The position numbers were made by a program, and so were the translations under genes. Below the pieces are notes generated by a model. The model was not told where the DNA came from, searched no databases, and saw nothing but the letters and a program-made list of their open reading frames with translations. A stretch of 64,000 bases of DNA, taken from the NCBI RefSeq assembly GCF_000002235.5, contig NW_022145605.1:37643141-37707140 (forward strand), given 5' to 3'. Numbering within the stretch: position 1 is the first letter of the stretch; each line of letters begins with the position of its first letter. The DNA comes from Strongylocentrotus purpuratus (Eukaryota; Echinodermata; Echinoidea; Camarodonta; Strongylocentrotidae). This document shows, piece after piece, positions 11,636 through 20,787 of this stretch.

Positions 11636-12825
11636 TGTCACAAAGTGACTGGTAATTTAAGACTAGAAGATAGTGACTGGTTTTTAGACTAGGAGATAGG
11701 CATCTAGAACACAATAGAATCCCTAGCTACAGTACCTTTTCTCAATGGGAGAGCTATGTATGTGTGCTTGTGTGCTGTGTGCATGTGTGCTGCTGTTCAG
11801 GCATAGTTTGGGCTGGGCAGAGCAACTTAAGCATTGGTCAAGACAGGACCTGTATGCTGAGTGGGTGTGTGAGGAGTTGAGATGTGCAGCATGTAGCTAC
11901 TTACTTTGGTTGGCATCTACCCTTAAATTCGGGCAGCACAGGCCAGGAGAAAACTTCTCAACAGCTCCACATCATGTCTCTGACACCACAGTCAGGCAGC
12001 TGGGTTCCACTTTGAGGTTCCAGTTTAGGTCCCATTCCGGGTCCATTCGGATTCCATTCCAGTTTCATTACGGTTCAACTCCACAAGAGATCTTCAAGGA
12101 CAGATCTTCCAAAACAGATCTTCTCTAACCTCTGAGATGAGACTTTTCGTCTACTAGACGAGCTACATCATACTTCAACGCCGAATACGTCAGAAACGAC
12201 AAGCTTCGGAACAGCGACTATACTCAAACAGCCAGGGTTCTTCAAGTTCGTGCGTTTGTCTACATGAGACACACCTGGAGCACAGGAAGACAATGTAAGA
12301 ACGTTCCATAGGGTTGAGAACGGTCGCGGACATTTAATTCATATCAATTATTCTGTGATAAAACTCGTAGTATTTGAGTTTTTAGATATTTCTAAGAGGC
12401 ACAGTTTACGTACTTGAGCTCAAGGTTTTGTACGGTTTTACATATGCAGTACTGCTTTACCAAAAAGGGGTATTGGGTTTTCTTACGGAAATTAGTGAAT
12501 TACTTGTAAAATCATTTAAATAACTCAGACTGAGTGAATCATTTACATGTGAACAAGTATAGTTAATGCATATGACTGAAATATATTCATCATATTGGCA
12601 TTTCAACTTTATATCAGATATATGTAATACTCATTCTGAATACAGTGAGTGAAGAAGAATAGATGAAGAAATGTGATTAATAAATCATACTTTCAAGATT
12701 TAAATATCTACATAATGCATTGAATTTGTGTAATTATTGTTGTGTGAATTCCTAACCAACATATCTATAGTAAACAGAACAGCTTCTATCAGCCAGATAT
12801 TGCCAAACAGGGCATTAATCTGACA
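11636..12825 (+). repeat. Left LTR of the Gmr1-type element
   Basis: 1190 bp, starting TGTCAC and ending CTGACA, matching 17592-18781 almost base for base. It contains a 127-codon open frame (11745-12128) that recurs unchanged in the right LTR. That frame resembles no protein I know. Confidence 0.95.
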
Positions 12826-12828
12826 AAT

Positions 12829-12845
12829 TGGCGACCACGAAGGGA
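12829..12845 (+). promoter_or_regulatory. Primer-binding site, probably tRNA-Arg
   Basis: TGGCGACCACGAAGGGA begins three bases after the left LTR. It is complementary to a tRNA 3' end reading TCCCTTCGTGGTCGCCA, which fits the acceptor and T-arm of a eukaryotic tRNA-Arg. The tRNA identity is from memory. Confidence 0.65.
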
Positions 12846-13044
12846 CTCTCTCTTTTTAATAGAATCAGTTAAAATTGTATAGAAGTTGGTATGGAATGTA
12901 GGAATTGCAAACTGAATTAACTTGTTTGTATTTTCATTTTTATTCCCTTTATATAGGAACATTGCATTGCTAGGGTTACTGGAGCTGAGAGGAGTTTTCA
13001 CCTAAAGCCTGTGCCCGTGATACTTTTTACGCCTGTTTAATAGG

Positions 13045-16000
13045 TTGGTAAGTGCGCTGCAAATTGTTAGTATGGATAGAGAGAAATTCATAGAACAGGG
13101 GAAAGTTTTTGGCTTGAGTGGGAATGATCTGAAGGTGTATGTGGATGATTGTGTGAACGAAGCAAGAGATGAAAGGACTGAAGCTAGAGCTTCTGCAGTT
13201 GAAGCAAACAGGTTTGAAACAGAATCTAAGAAACTAGAATCAGAAGCTAGGAGGCAAGAGTCAGAGTTACTGGCACAACAGATTAGATTAGAGGAGCTTA
13301 GGAAAGATAGAGGAAGTACTCCGCATTCAAATCCTAAAGTCAAGATTCCACCTATCCCACCTTTTCAGGATGGGAAGGATGATATTGATAGCTATTTATG
13401 TCGTTTTGAAAGACATGCCTCTAGTGTAGCATGGAACACTGATGATTGGGCTTTAGCATTGTCTGCTTTGTTAACAGGGAAAGCACTTCAGATTATTTCA
13501 CGACTTACAGTCTCTGAGGCTAAGAATTATAGTGCAGTAAAGTCCGCCTTATTGAAGGGTTATGATTTAACCGAGGGAGGTTATAGATTGAAGTTTCGGC
13601 ATGCAAAAATCCAATCGGGAGAAACTTATGTTCAGTTCGCATCTAGGATTGAAAAATACTTTGATAGATGGCTTGAATTTAGTCCTTATGATAATAGTAT
13701 AGATGGAGTCAAGAGTCTCATACTGCAGGAACAAGTGTTAGATACAAGCAATAAAGATTTGTTAATGTTCATTAAGGAACGTCAACCTTCAAGTTTGCAG
13801 AATCTTTTAACCCTTGCAGATCAGTATAGAGATGCTCACAATGACCCACGGTTACGCAGGATGAGAGATAAACCGTTTACTGGAACCCAGACATCTGACG
13901 GGAGCACTTCAAAGAGTCGTGGACAGGAGAGACAGTCTTTCGGCGGCAAGACAACATCGGAGTCAAGCCCAAGGAAAGAGAAGACCTGCTACAATTGCAA
14001 GAAAGTTGGACATCTTTCTTGGGACTGCCCCCAGAAGAAGAGACTAGAGAAAGGAGCAAGCATGACTGTTAGCGAACCCGTCAGCGAACCAGCTGAGACA
14101 GGAACAGTTAACGTCGAGACCGGAGGTATGTGTCTTATGGTTAGCAAATCAGCAATCTTAGAGGGGAGCCTCACCGAAGATGGAATGGGTGTTAAGCTGG
14201 TAGGAGGAGGCATCTTGCCACTACTGTCTGCAGCAGCATGTGGAATACAGCAAGACGATATGATAGTATGTGAGGGCCTCGTGAATGGTGAATCGGTGGA
14301 GATGCTACGAGACACAGGTTGTACCACGGTGATAGTGCGACGAGATTTGGTGAGAGAAGATCAATTGTGTAAAGAAGAGAAACTGTGTCTTCTTATTGAT
14401 AGAACTCTGAGATCTTTTCAAGTTGCACGTTTACAGATTGATACACCATACTACACAGGTGAAGTGACAGCCCTGTGTGTTAAGAACCCATTATACGACT
14501 TAGTACTTGGACAAGCGCCTGGTGTTAGGAAAGCTGATGACCCTGATCCTGACTGGACACCACAACGTCATCAGGCGAATGCAGTGGAAACAAGGGGACA
14601 GAAGAGGCAAGCGACACGCACCAAGCCACCCCTTTGTGTACCCAAGCCATTCGATGATATTGTGACTGCCAAAGACTTGATCGAAGCCCAGGCTGAAGAT
14701 GAATCGTTGTCCAAGTCGAGGAAGTATGCAGATAACGGAGAAAAGAAGATAAGTCGGCAAGGAAACTCTTCTCGTTTTCTCTACAACAAGGGAGTGCTGT
14801 ACAGAGAATACGTAGACTTGAAACCTGGAGCGGACAATATCTTGCAAATAGTGGTGCCTGCTAAGTTGAGAGGACAGGTAATGAGACTCGCTCATGAGTC
14901 TATCCTAGGTGGACACCTTGGTTTGAAGAAGACAAGTGACAAGATACTTATGCATTTCTTCTGGCCAGGAATGCATGCGGATGTTAATCGTCACTGCAGG
15001 TCATGTGAACCATGTCAGCGGACTATGCCCAAGGGTAAGGTCAGTAAGGTTCCGCTTGGTTCAACCCCTCTGATTGACGAGCCTTTTCGTAGAGTTGCAA
15101 TGGACTTAGTTGGACCCATTGAACCTGCTACCAGTAAAGGGAACAGATTTATCTTGACTGTCATGGATTATGCTACCAGATATCCAGAGGCAGTGGCACT
15201 TCGAAGGATAGATACCCAGACAGTAGCAGAAGCCTTAGTGGACATCTACTCACGAGTTGGTGTTCCACGTGAAGTTCTGACGGACAATGGCGGACAGTTC
15301 ACTTCGGGCTTAATGAAGGAAGTTAGTAGACTCCTTTCGATCCGCCAGATGACCACAACCCCATATCACCCAGCGTGTAATGGATTAGTGGAGAGATTCA
15401 ACGGGACTTTGAAATCGATGCTAAAGAAAATGTGTGAGGAACGACCCAAAGACTGGGACCGTTACATTAACCCTCTTCTTTTCGCTTACAGGGAATCTAT
15501 TCAAGAGAGTACCGGATTCTCGCCTTTCGAACTGTTGTACGGTCGTGCAGTTCGTGGTCCACTTGCAATTCTTCACGAGCTTTGGACAGGAGATGCAGTT
15601 GAAGCCGAGACGAAGACTACGTATCAGTATGTCTTGGACCTCAAAGATCGGCTAGAAGCAACCTGCAAAGTAGCTCAGGAGAATTTGGGCAAGGCCGCGG
15701 AGCGATACCGAAAGCAGTACAACAAGAAGGCGAAGATGAGGAGATTTGAGATCGGCGATGAAGTTCTCCTTCTTCTACCAACTGACAACAATAAGTTGTT
15801 AATGCAATGGCGGGGACCATTCAAGGTAACAGAGAAGATAGGAAAGATGGACTACAAGCTGGACATGGGTGGAAAATTCAAAACTTTCCATGCCAATCTC
15901 CTTAAGAAATTCTTCAGAAGGGAAGAGCATGTTGGCATCTTGGATGTGGTGTGTACATCAGTCGTCGATGATACCATGGATGAGGAGGAAGAAGATGATT

Positions 16001-17469
16001 TGGAAGAGACATCAGCTGTGCACAGGGATCTAATCCAGCTTCCATCCCTCACCCAGTCGGAGAGCATCGAAGATGTACAAATTAGCCCACACTTGACCCA
16101 AGATCAGCACGACAAAGTTGGCACCCTTCTTCAAGAGTTTGAAGAGACAATGACTGATGTACCAGGATGGACTAACCTCGGGAAACATGACATAAGGCTG
16201 ACTGATAAGGAGCCCATCAAGTGCAAACCTTATCCTTTACCACATGCGCTACGAGAGCAAGTCACGAAGGAAGTTCGGAAGATGATTGATCTCGACATAG
16301 TGGAGCCTTCATCCTCACCATATGCATCTCCGGTGGTCATGGTTAAGAAGAAGGATGGTGCAATACGGTTTTGTTGCGACTACCGCAGACTCAACCAAGT
16401 TACAGTGACGGATGCTGAACCAATCCCCGACCCAGAGGAAATCTACAGTAAATTGGCCAATGACCAATTTTTCACCAAGATAGACTTGACAAAAGGTTAC
16501 TGGCAAGTGCCACTAACGGAAGAAGCAAAGCCACTCACAGCTTTTGTGACGCCAGATGGTTTGTTTCAGTTTAAGGCTATGCCTTTTGGTTTGGTAAATG
16601 CTCCGGCGAGCTTTAGCCGAATCATGCGTGACTTGTTGCGTGGATTAGACAATGTTGATAATTTTATTGATGATATTCTTATCCACACAGCTACTTTCGA
16701 TGAACACTTGAAAACTCTCAGGAGGGTGTTGGAGAGACTAAAGACGGCCAATCTGAAAGTAAGGCCAACGAAGTGTGTCATCGGTTGCGAGAATGTAGAA
16801 TTTCTCGGACATCGAGTAGGACATGGTGAACTACGACCGGTCCCAGACAAAGTGGAGGCGATCCAGAGTGCGCCTCAACCAAGAACCAAGAAACAGCTAC
16901 GCTCGTTTCTTGGCCTCATAGGATATTACCGGCGGTTTATCCCTAACTTCTCTGCACTAGCAGCTCCTTTGACAGACAGAACCAAAAACGGTGAACCTAC
17001 ACAGGTAAAGTGGGGTACGTCTGAGGAGAATGCATTTAACGCACTCAAGCAGAAGCTGGCACAGGAACCAATTCTCCACCTTCCAGATCTGAGTCAATCT
17101 TTCATCCTAAGGACAGACGCATCAGACGTGGGACTTGGAGCAATACTCCTTCAGGATGTCGATGGGCAGAGGTTCCCAGTTGCATACGCAAGTAGAAAGC
17201 TGCTTCCGAGGGAACGGCGTTATGCAGTGATGGAGCGCGAGTGTCTTGCAGTTGTTTGGGGTATACAGAAATACGAACCATACTTGTATGGAAAGCACTT
17301 TCATCTTGAGACTGACCACCAGCCGCTTAAATGCGTTGCCAAATCAAAATGTGCAAATGGGAGAATCTTGAGATGGGCATTGGCCCTACAGCCGTACAGA
17401 TTCACCATCACTGCCATTAAGAGTAGCGAGAATATTGGAGCAGATTATCTAAGCAGAATCCCAGAGTGA
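13045..17469 (+). CDS. Gag-pol polyprotein of the Gmr1-type element
   Basis: A single 1474-codon frame. Gag occupies about residues 1-330 and ends in a zinc knuckle near 315-328 (CYNCKKVGHLSWDC). An aspartic protease has its DTG at about 423-425. Integrase follows, with an HHCC zinc finger at about 617-655, the catalytic D687, D747, E783 triad (D,D35E spacing) and a GPF-type C-terminal motif (QWRGPF). Reverse transcriptase comes next, with the FIDD form of the active site at about 1207-1210, and then RNase H from about 1350 (RTDASD). The integrase-before-RT order is the diagnostic feature. ATG codons at 13045 and 13072 are both possible starts. No envelope gene is present. Expression as one polyprotein is expected, because gag and pol share a frame. 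Confidence 0.93.
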   Translation: MVSALQIVSMDREKFIEQGKVFGLSGNDLKVYVDDCVNEARDERTEARASAVEANRFETESKKLESEARRQESELLAQQIRLEELRKDRGSTPHSNPKVKIPPIPPFQDGKDDIDSYLCRFERHASSVAWNTDDWALALSALLTGKALQIISRLTVSEAKNYSAVKSALLKGYDLTEGGYRLKFRHAKIQSGETYVQFASRIEKYFDRWLEFSPYDNSIDGVKSLILQEQVLDTSNKDLLMFIKERQPSSLQNLLTLADQYRDAHNDPRLRRMRDKPFTGTQTSDGSTSKSRGQERQSFGGKTTSESSPRKEKTCYNCKKVGHLSWDCPQKKRLEKGASMTVSEPVSEPAETGTVNVETGGMCLMVSKSAILEGSLTEDGMGVKLVGGGILPLLSAAACGIQQDDMIVCEGLVNGESVEMLRDTGCTTVIVRRDLVREDQLCKEEKLCLLIDRTLRSFQVARLQIDTPYYTGEVTALCVKNPLYDLVLGQAPGVRKADDPDPDWTPQRHQANAVETRGQKRQATRTKPPLCVPKPFDDIVTAKDLIEAQAEDESLSKSRKYADNGEKKISRQGNSSRFLYNKGVLYREYVDLKPGADNILQIVVPAKLRGQVMRLAHESILGGHLGLKKTSDKILMHFFWPGMHADVNRHCRSCEPCQRTMPKGKVSKVPLGSTPLIDEPFRRVAMDLVGPIEPATSKGNRFILTVMDYATRYPEAVALRRIDTQTVAEALVDIYSRVGVPREVLTDNGGQFTSGLMKEVSRLLSIRQMTTTPYHPACNGLVERFNGTLKSMLKKMCEERPKDWDRYINPLLFAYRESIQESTGFSPFELLYGRAVRGPLAILHELWTGDAVEAETKTTYQYVLDLKDRLEATCKVAQENLGKAAERYRKQYNKKAKMRRFEIGDEVLLLLPTDNNKLLMQWRGPFKVTEKIGKMDYKLDMGGKFKTFHANLLKKFFRREEHVGILDVVCTSVVDDTMDEEEEDDLEETSAVHRDLIQLPSLTQSESIEDVQISPHLTQDQHDKVGTLLQEFEETMTDVPGWTNLGKHDIRLTDKEPIKCKPYPLPHALREQVTKEVRKMIDLDIVEPSSSPYASPVVMVKKKDGAIRFCCDYRRLNQVTVTDAEPIPDPEEIYSKLANDQFFTKIDLTKGYWQVPLTEEAKPLTAFVTPDGLFQFKAMPFGLVNAPASFSRIMRDLLRGLDNVDNFIDDILIHTATFDEHLKTLRRVLERLKTANLKVRPTKCVIGCENVEFLGHRVGHGELRPVPDKVEAIQSAPQPRTKKQLRSFLGLIGYYRRFIPNFSALAAPLTDRTKNGEPTQVKWGTSEENAFNALKQKLAQEPILHLPDLSQSFILRTDASDVGLGAILLQDVDGQRFPVAYASRKLLPRERRYAVMERECLAVVWGIQKYEPYLYGKHFHLETDHQPLKCVAKSKCANGRILRWALALQPYRFTITAIKSSENIGADYLSRIPE

Positions 17470-17577
17470 TTTGTTAGTTTTTTTTTCATTTTGTATTTAG
17501 TTTAGATATATATTAGATAGTGTGCGGGAAATTTACTTTTAGACATTCATTGGAATTAAAATGTAATTAATGTCTTT

Positions 17578-17591
17578 AAGGAGGGGGAGAA
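17578..17591 (+). promoter_or_regulatory. Polypurine tract of the Gmr1-type element
   Basis: AAGGAGGGGGAGAA abuts the right LTR, in the position where plus-strand DNA synthesis is primed in LTR retrotransposons. Confidence 0.85.
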
Positions 17592-18781
17592 TGTCACAAA
17601 GTGACTGGTAATTTAAGACTAGAACATAGTGACTGGTTTTTAGACTAGGAGATAGGCATCTAGAACACAATAGAATCCCTAGCTACAGTACCTTTTCTCA
17701 ATGGGAGAGCTATGTATGTGTGCTTGTGTGCTGTGTGCATGTGTGCTGCTGTTCAGGCATAGTTTGGGCTGGGCAGAGCAACTTAAGCATTGGTCAAGAC
17801 AGGACCTGTATGCTGAGTGGGTGTGTGAGGAGTTGAGATGTGCAGCATGTAGCTACTTACTTTGGTTGGCATCTACCCTTAAATTCGGGCAGCACAGGCC
17901 AGGAGAAAACTTCTCAACAGCTCCACATCATGTCTCTGACACCACAGTCAGGCAGCTGGGTTCCACTTTGAGGTTCCAGTTTAGGTCCCATTCCGGGTCC
18001 ATTCGGATTCCATTCCAGTTTCATTACGGTTCAACTCCACAAGAGATCTTCAAGGACAGATCTTCCAAAACAGATCTTCTCTAACCTCTGAGATGAGACT
18101 TTTCGTCTACTAGACGAGCTACATCATACTTCAACGCCGAATACGTCAGAAACGACAAGCTTCGGAACAGCGACTATACTCAAACAGCCAGGGTTCTTCA
18201 AGTTCGTGCGTTTGTCTACATGAGACACACCTGGAGCACAGGAAGACAATGTAAGAACGTTCCATAGGGTTGAGAACGGTCGCGGACATTTAATTCATAT
18301 CAATTATTCTGTGATAAAACTCGTAGTATTTGAGTTTTTAGATATTTCTAAGAGGCACAGTTTACGTACTTGAGCTCAAGGTTTTGTACGGTTTTACATA
18401 TGCAGTACTGCTTTACCAAAAAGGGGTATTGGGTTTTCTTACGGAAATTAGTGAATTACTTGTAAAATCATTTAAATAACTCAGACTGAGTGAATCATTT
18501 ACATGTGAACAAGTATAGTTAATGCATATGACTGAAATATATTCATCATATTGGCATTTCAACTTTATATCAGATATATGTAATACTCATTCTGAATACA
18601 GTGAGTGAAGAAGAATAGATGAAGAAATGTGATTAATAAATCATACTTTCAAGATTTAAATATCTACATAATGCATTGAATTTGTGTAATTATTGTTGTG
18701 TGAATTCCTAACCAACATATCTATAGTAAACAGAACAGCTTCTATCAGCCAGATATTGCCAAACAGGGCATTAATCTGACA
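17592..18781 (+). repeat. Right LTR of the Gmr1-type element
   Basis: 1190 bp, the same length as the left LTR. Only one difference was noticed by eye, near the 5' end. It is followed by the CTGAA target duplication at 18782-18786. Confidence 0.95.
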
Positions 18782-19000
18782 CTGAATTCAGACAAGGATT
18801 ATGAGTCGAGAAAGGTACAACGAATCGTCTTCTTTCAAAGCTTCCGCGCTTTGCGCGGGAGGGGGGGAAACTCCCCCCTCCCTGCACCCACCCCCCCTAG
18901 GGAGCGCGCTTCGCGCGCTCTTTAAGTGATTCGCACGCTTAGCGTGCTCACTACCGCCCCCCCCCTAAAATGAAATCCTGGCTACGCGCTTGGTTCAAGC

Positions 19001-19090
19001 TGACTTAATTTTGATCTGTTATTCTTTTATATATTGATTGTTGTATGTTGGAGGCTTGGCGAATAAAATCAAACAATCAATCAATCTCAG
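19001..19090 (+). mobile_element. LINE relic, right part with 3' tail
   Basis: Picks up directly after the 8-bp duplication of the hAT-like element. It ends in AATAAAATCAAACAATCAATC, a simple-repeat tail like that of CR1/Jockey-type LINEs. Together with 10240-10922 it is the interrupted target. Confidence 0.5.
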
Positions 19091-19169
19091 TGAAACGCAT
19101 TTTCTTTACAATATACACGTTGAACAATGGGAGGTCGGTAAATCACACGATTTTCGTGAAAGGAACAAG

Positions 19170-19333
19170 GTCCATACCCTTGACACACCCCAGTGGAGAT
19201 TGTGCACACAGTGTTTGCGGGCAAGCACTGAATCCAATGACCGGGGTAATAGTATATATTTGTAAAGCGCTTAGAGACATTTGTATTAAGCGCTATATAA
19301 AAATTAAATATTATTATTATTATTATTATTCTT
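19170..19333 (+). mobile_element. SINE-like tail
   Basis: Carries AAAGCGCTTAGAGAC, then TTAAGCGCTATATAAA and a TTA microsatellite. This is the same 3' arrangement as in the tRNA-headed SINE at 31236-31520. The left boundary is uncertain and no tRNA-like head was recognised. Confidence 0.45.
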
Positions 19334-19821
19334 AGTCTCATTCCATAGTCCTAGTCCACATGGGAAGGAATAATATTTCACCAAAGTTGGTATTGAAGGA
19401 GGGATATATATATTCTTTGCTTCTTACCCTTGTCTAAAACCTGTCTAAAATGACTTATCGCTGAGAAGCTGACCCCCCCCCCCCCACTCCGGGGTCGGAA
19501 TGACCGCTTGCGTGTTACCAAAATGTCCGGTAAAGGGGTACTTTTCGTGCGACAAAGTCCGGCCCGAGAATTGTAAAAAAAAAAAGGGGTGTATTTGACT
19601 TTTCACCCAGAGATTTCTTTAAAAAGGGGGTGTTTTTCTTTTTTTTCTCTCGTCTCTTTGGACTCCTGAGAAATTATTCCGAATTTATGGGGGGGGGGGG
19701 GGGGTACATATTGAGCATTTTTCCGTATTTAGGGGGGTCTCCAAGGCAGGAAAAGCCCGCGAAAAGCCCGCGAAAGGGGGGGGGGGTTGGAAATGTTGGC
19801 AGTCCTCAGATAGGGGGTGCT

Positions 19822-20017
19822 TTAAAGGCCCACTGCACTACTTGTAGCTACTTGCGCCCTCTTTATAACAAAACATGCCTAATCGGTGACCATTGGTCCC
19901 CCATGATCCTCCTTTTTCTTATTTTAACTGAGAGCTGAGTTGATGAGATAACCATCTGTCCAGTGACCTTGCAGGGCAGTCTAATCCCTCCTGTAAACTA
20001 TGGCAGATGAGCTTTAA
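19822..20017. mobile_element. TTAA-flanked MITE, copy A
   Basis: Begins TTAAAGGCCCACTGCACTAC and ends AGATGAGCTTTAA, with TTAA at both ends as in piggyBac-type insertions. The interior (TTGCGCCCTCT, CTAATCGGTG, GGTCCCCCATGATCCTC) matches the copy at 35410-35621, so this is a dispersed family. Confidence 0.65.
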
Positions 20018-20038
20018 AAAAGAGGGAACGAGCATACG

Positions 20039-20148
20039 CATGGGTGTCGATCCGTAACTGATACCTATTCATCAGGGGGGGGGGGGGGGTGATCTATTCA
20101 TTCATCCCCCCCTGATGGAGAGGTATTAGGTAAGGATCGACACCCATG
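20039..20148. mobile_element. Palindromic MITE, copy 1
   Basis: CATGGGTGTCGATCC at the left end and GGATCGACACCCATG at the right end are perfect inverted repeats. The palindrome continues inward through TACCTATTCATCAGGGGGG. An 8-bp duplication, AGCATACG, flanks it (20031-20038 and 20149-20156). A second copy in the opposite orientation lies at 56441-56543. Confidence 0.8.
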
Positions 20149-20433
20149 AGCATACGCGTACCCTAAATAACACTGAGTGGGGGGGGGGGGGGGGGGGGGG
20201 GAGCTGACTACCAGTTCGAGTAGCTGGTAGCAAATCATATTAGAAAATTGAATTCAGGCCTGAATACTGAGACAACTTTTCAAAACAACAACACGCTCAA
20301 CCGCAGCTCACTAGCTACGTTAGTATATTTACATGTACAGGTAATAGTTGGCGAAGTTAAACCAAATATACGGATTACTGCGCTGTGAACGTTTGTTCCA
20401 TGAATATTTCTAAATTGTACAAGAAGAACTGTC

Positions 20434-20787
20434 ATGTTTCAGGCGAGGATGATTAGAGCTAGGGCAGTACGTCATGCACGAAGATTTTTTCATCACCAAA
20501 AAGACACTTTTGCATGTGAACGAAGATGTCGTCACGGTTGCCTTCCGGTTTCAACTCTAGCTCAGCGCCATAACAGCAGTGGCCGTACTGTGAATGCATT
20601 CGCAGAGGATGACCTACTTCACAAGAAAGGTCTACTGGTCCAGGGGGCTGATGGAAAGTCGCCTCCTGTAATCGACTTTAGCAAAGCAGAAATCATCTTC
20701 AAGCAGAAAGCAACCCTGGAGCTGGGAAGGAGCTTTGTGGTGCTTCAAATGTGTAGCTTCAACTTTTTGGTTGATAACAGTTTCAAG
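20434..20787 (+). CDS. PRODH2: PRODH2 exon 1 (residues 1-118)
   Basis: Holds the presequence and the start of the helical N-terminal domain (PPVIDFSKAEIIFKQKATLE, a form of the usual PAVDFxxxxxAYxSK region). It ends AAG at a GTAAAG donor, phase 0. Confidence 0.85.

Larger units (their letters stand above)
11636..18781 (+). mobile_element. Gmr1-type Ty3/gypsy LTR retrotransposon, looks whole
   Basis: A 7146-bp element with 1190-bp LTRs bounded by TGTCA...TGACA, a 5-bp target duplication, a primer-binding site right after the left LTR, a purine tract before the right LTR and one long gag-pol frame. The two LTRs are virtually identical by eye, so the insertion is recent. The pol domain order is protease, integrase, reverse transcriptase, RNase H. 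That is the copia order, but the domain sequences are of gypsy type, which is the hallmark of the deuterostome Gmr1 group. It is inserted in the minisatellite of a hAT-like element. Confidence 0.93.
10931..18992. mobile_element. hAT-like non-autonomous element, host of the LTR retrotransposon
   Basis: The ends CAGGCGCGTAGCCAGG and CCTGGCTACGCGCTTG are 16-bp inverted repeats with one mismatch. They are flanked by an exact 8-bp duplication, GTTCAAGC (10923-10930 and 18993-19000). Without the nested retrotransposon the element is about 0.9 kb. Its interior holds G-runs and a tandem array with a unit of about 105-120 bp. It has no coding capacity. It sits inside a LINE relic, so the order of events was LINE, then this element, then the retrotransposon. 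Confidence 0.82.
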
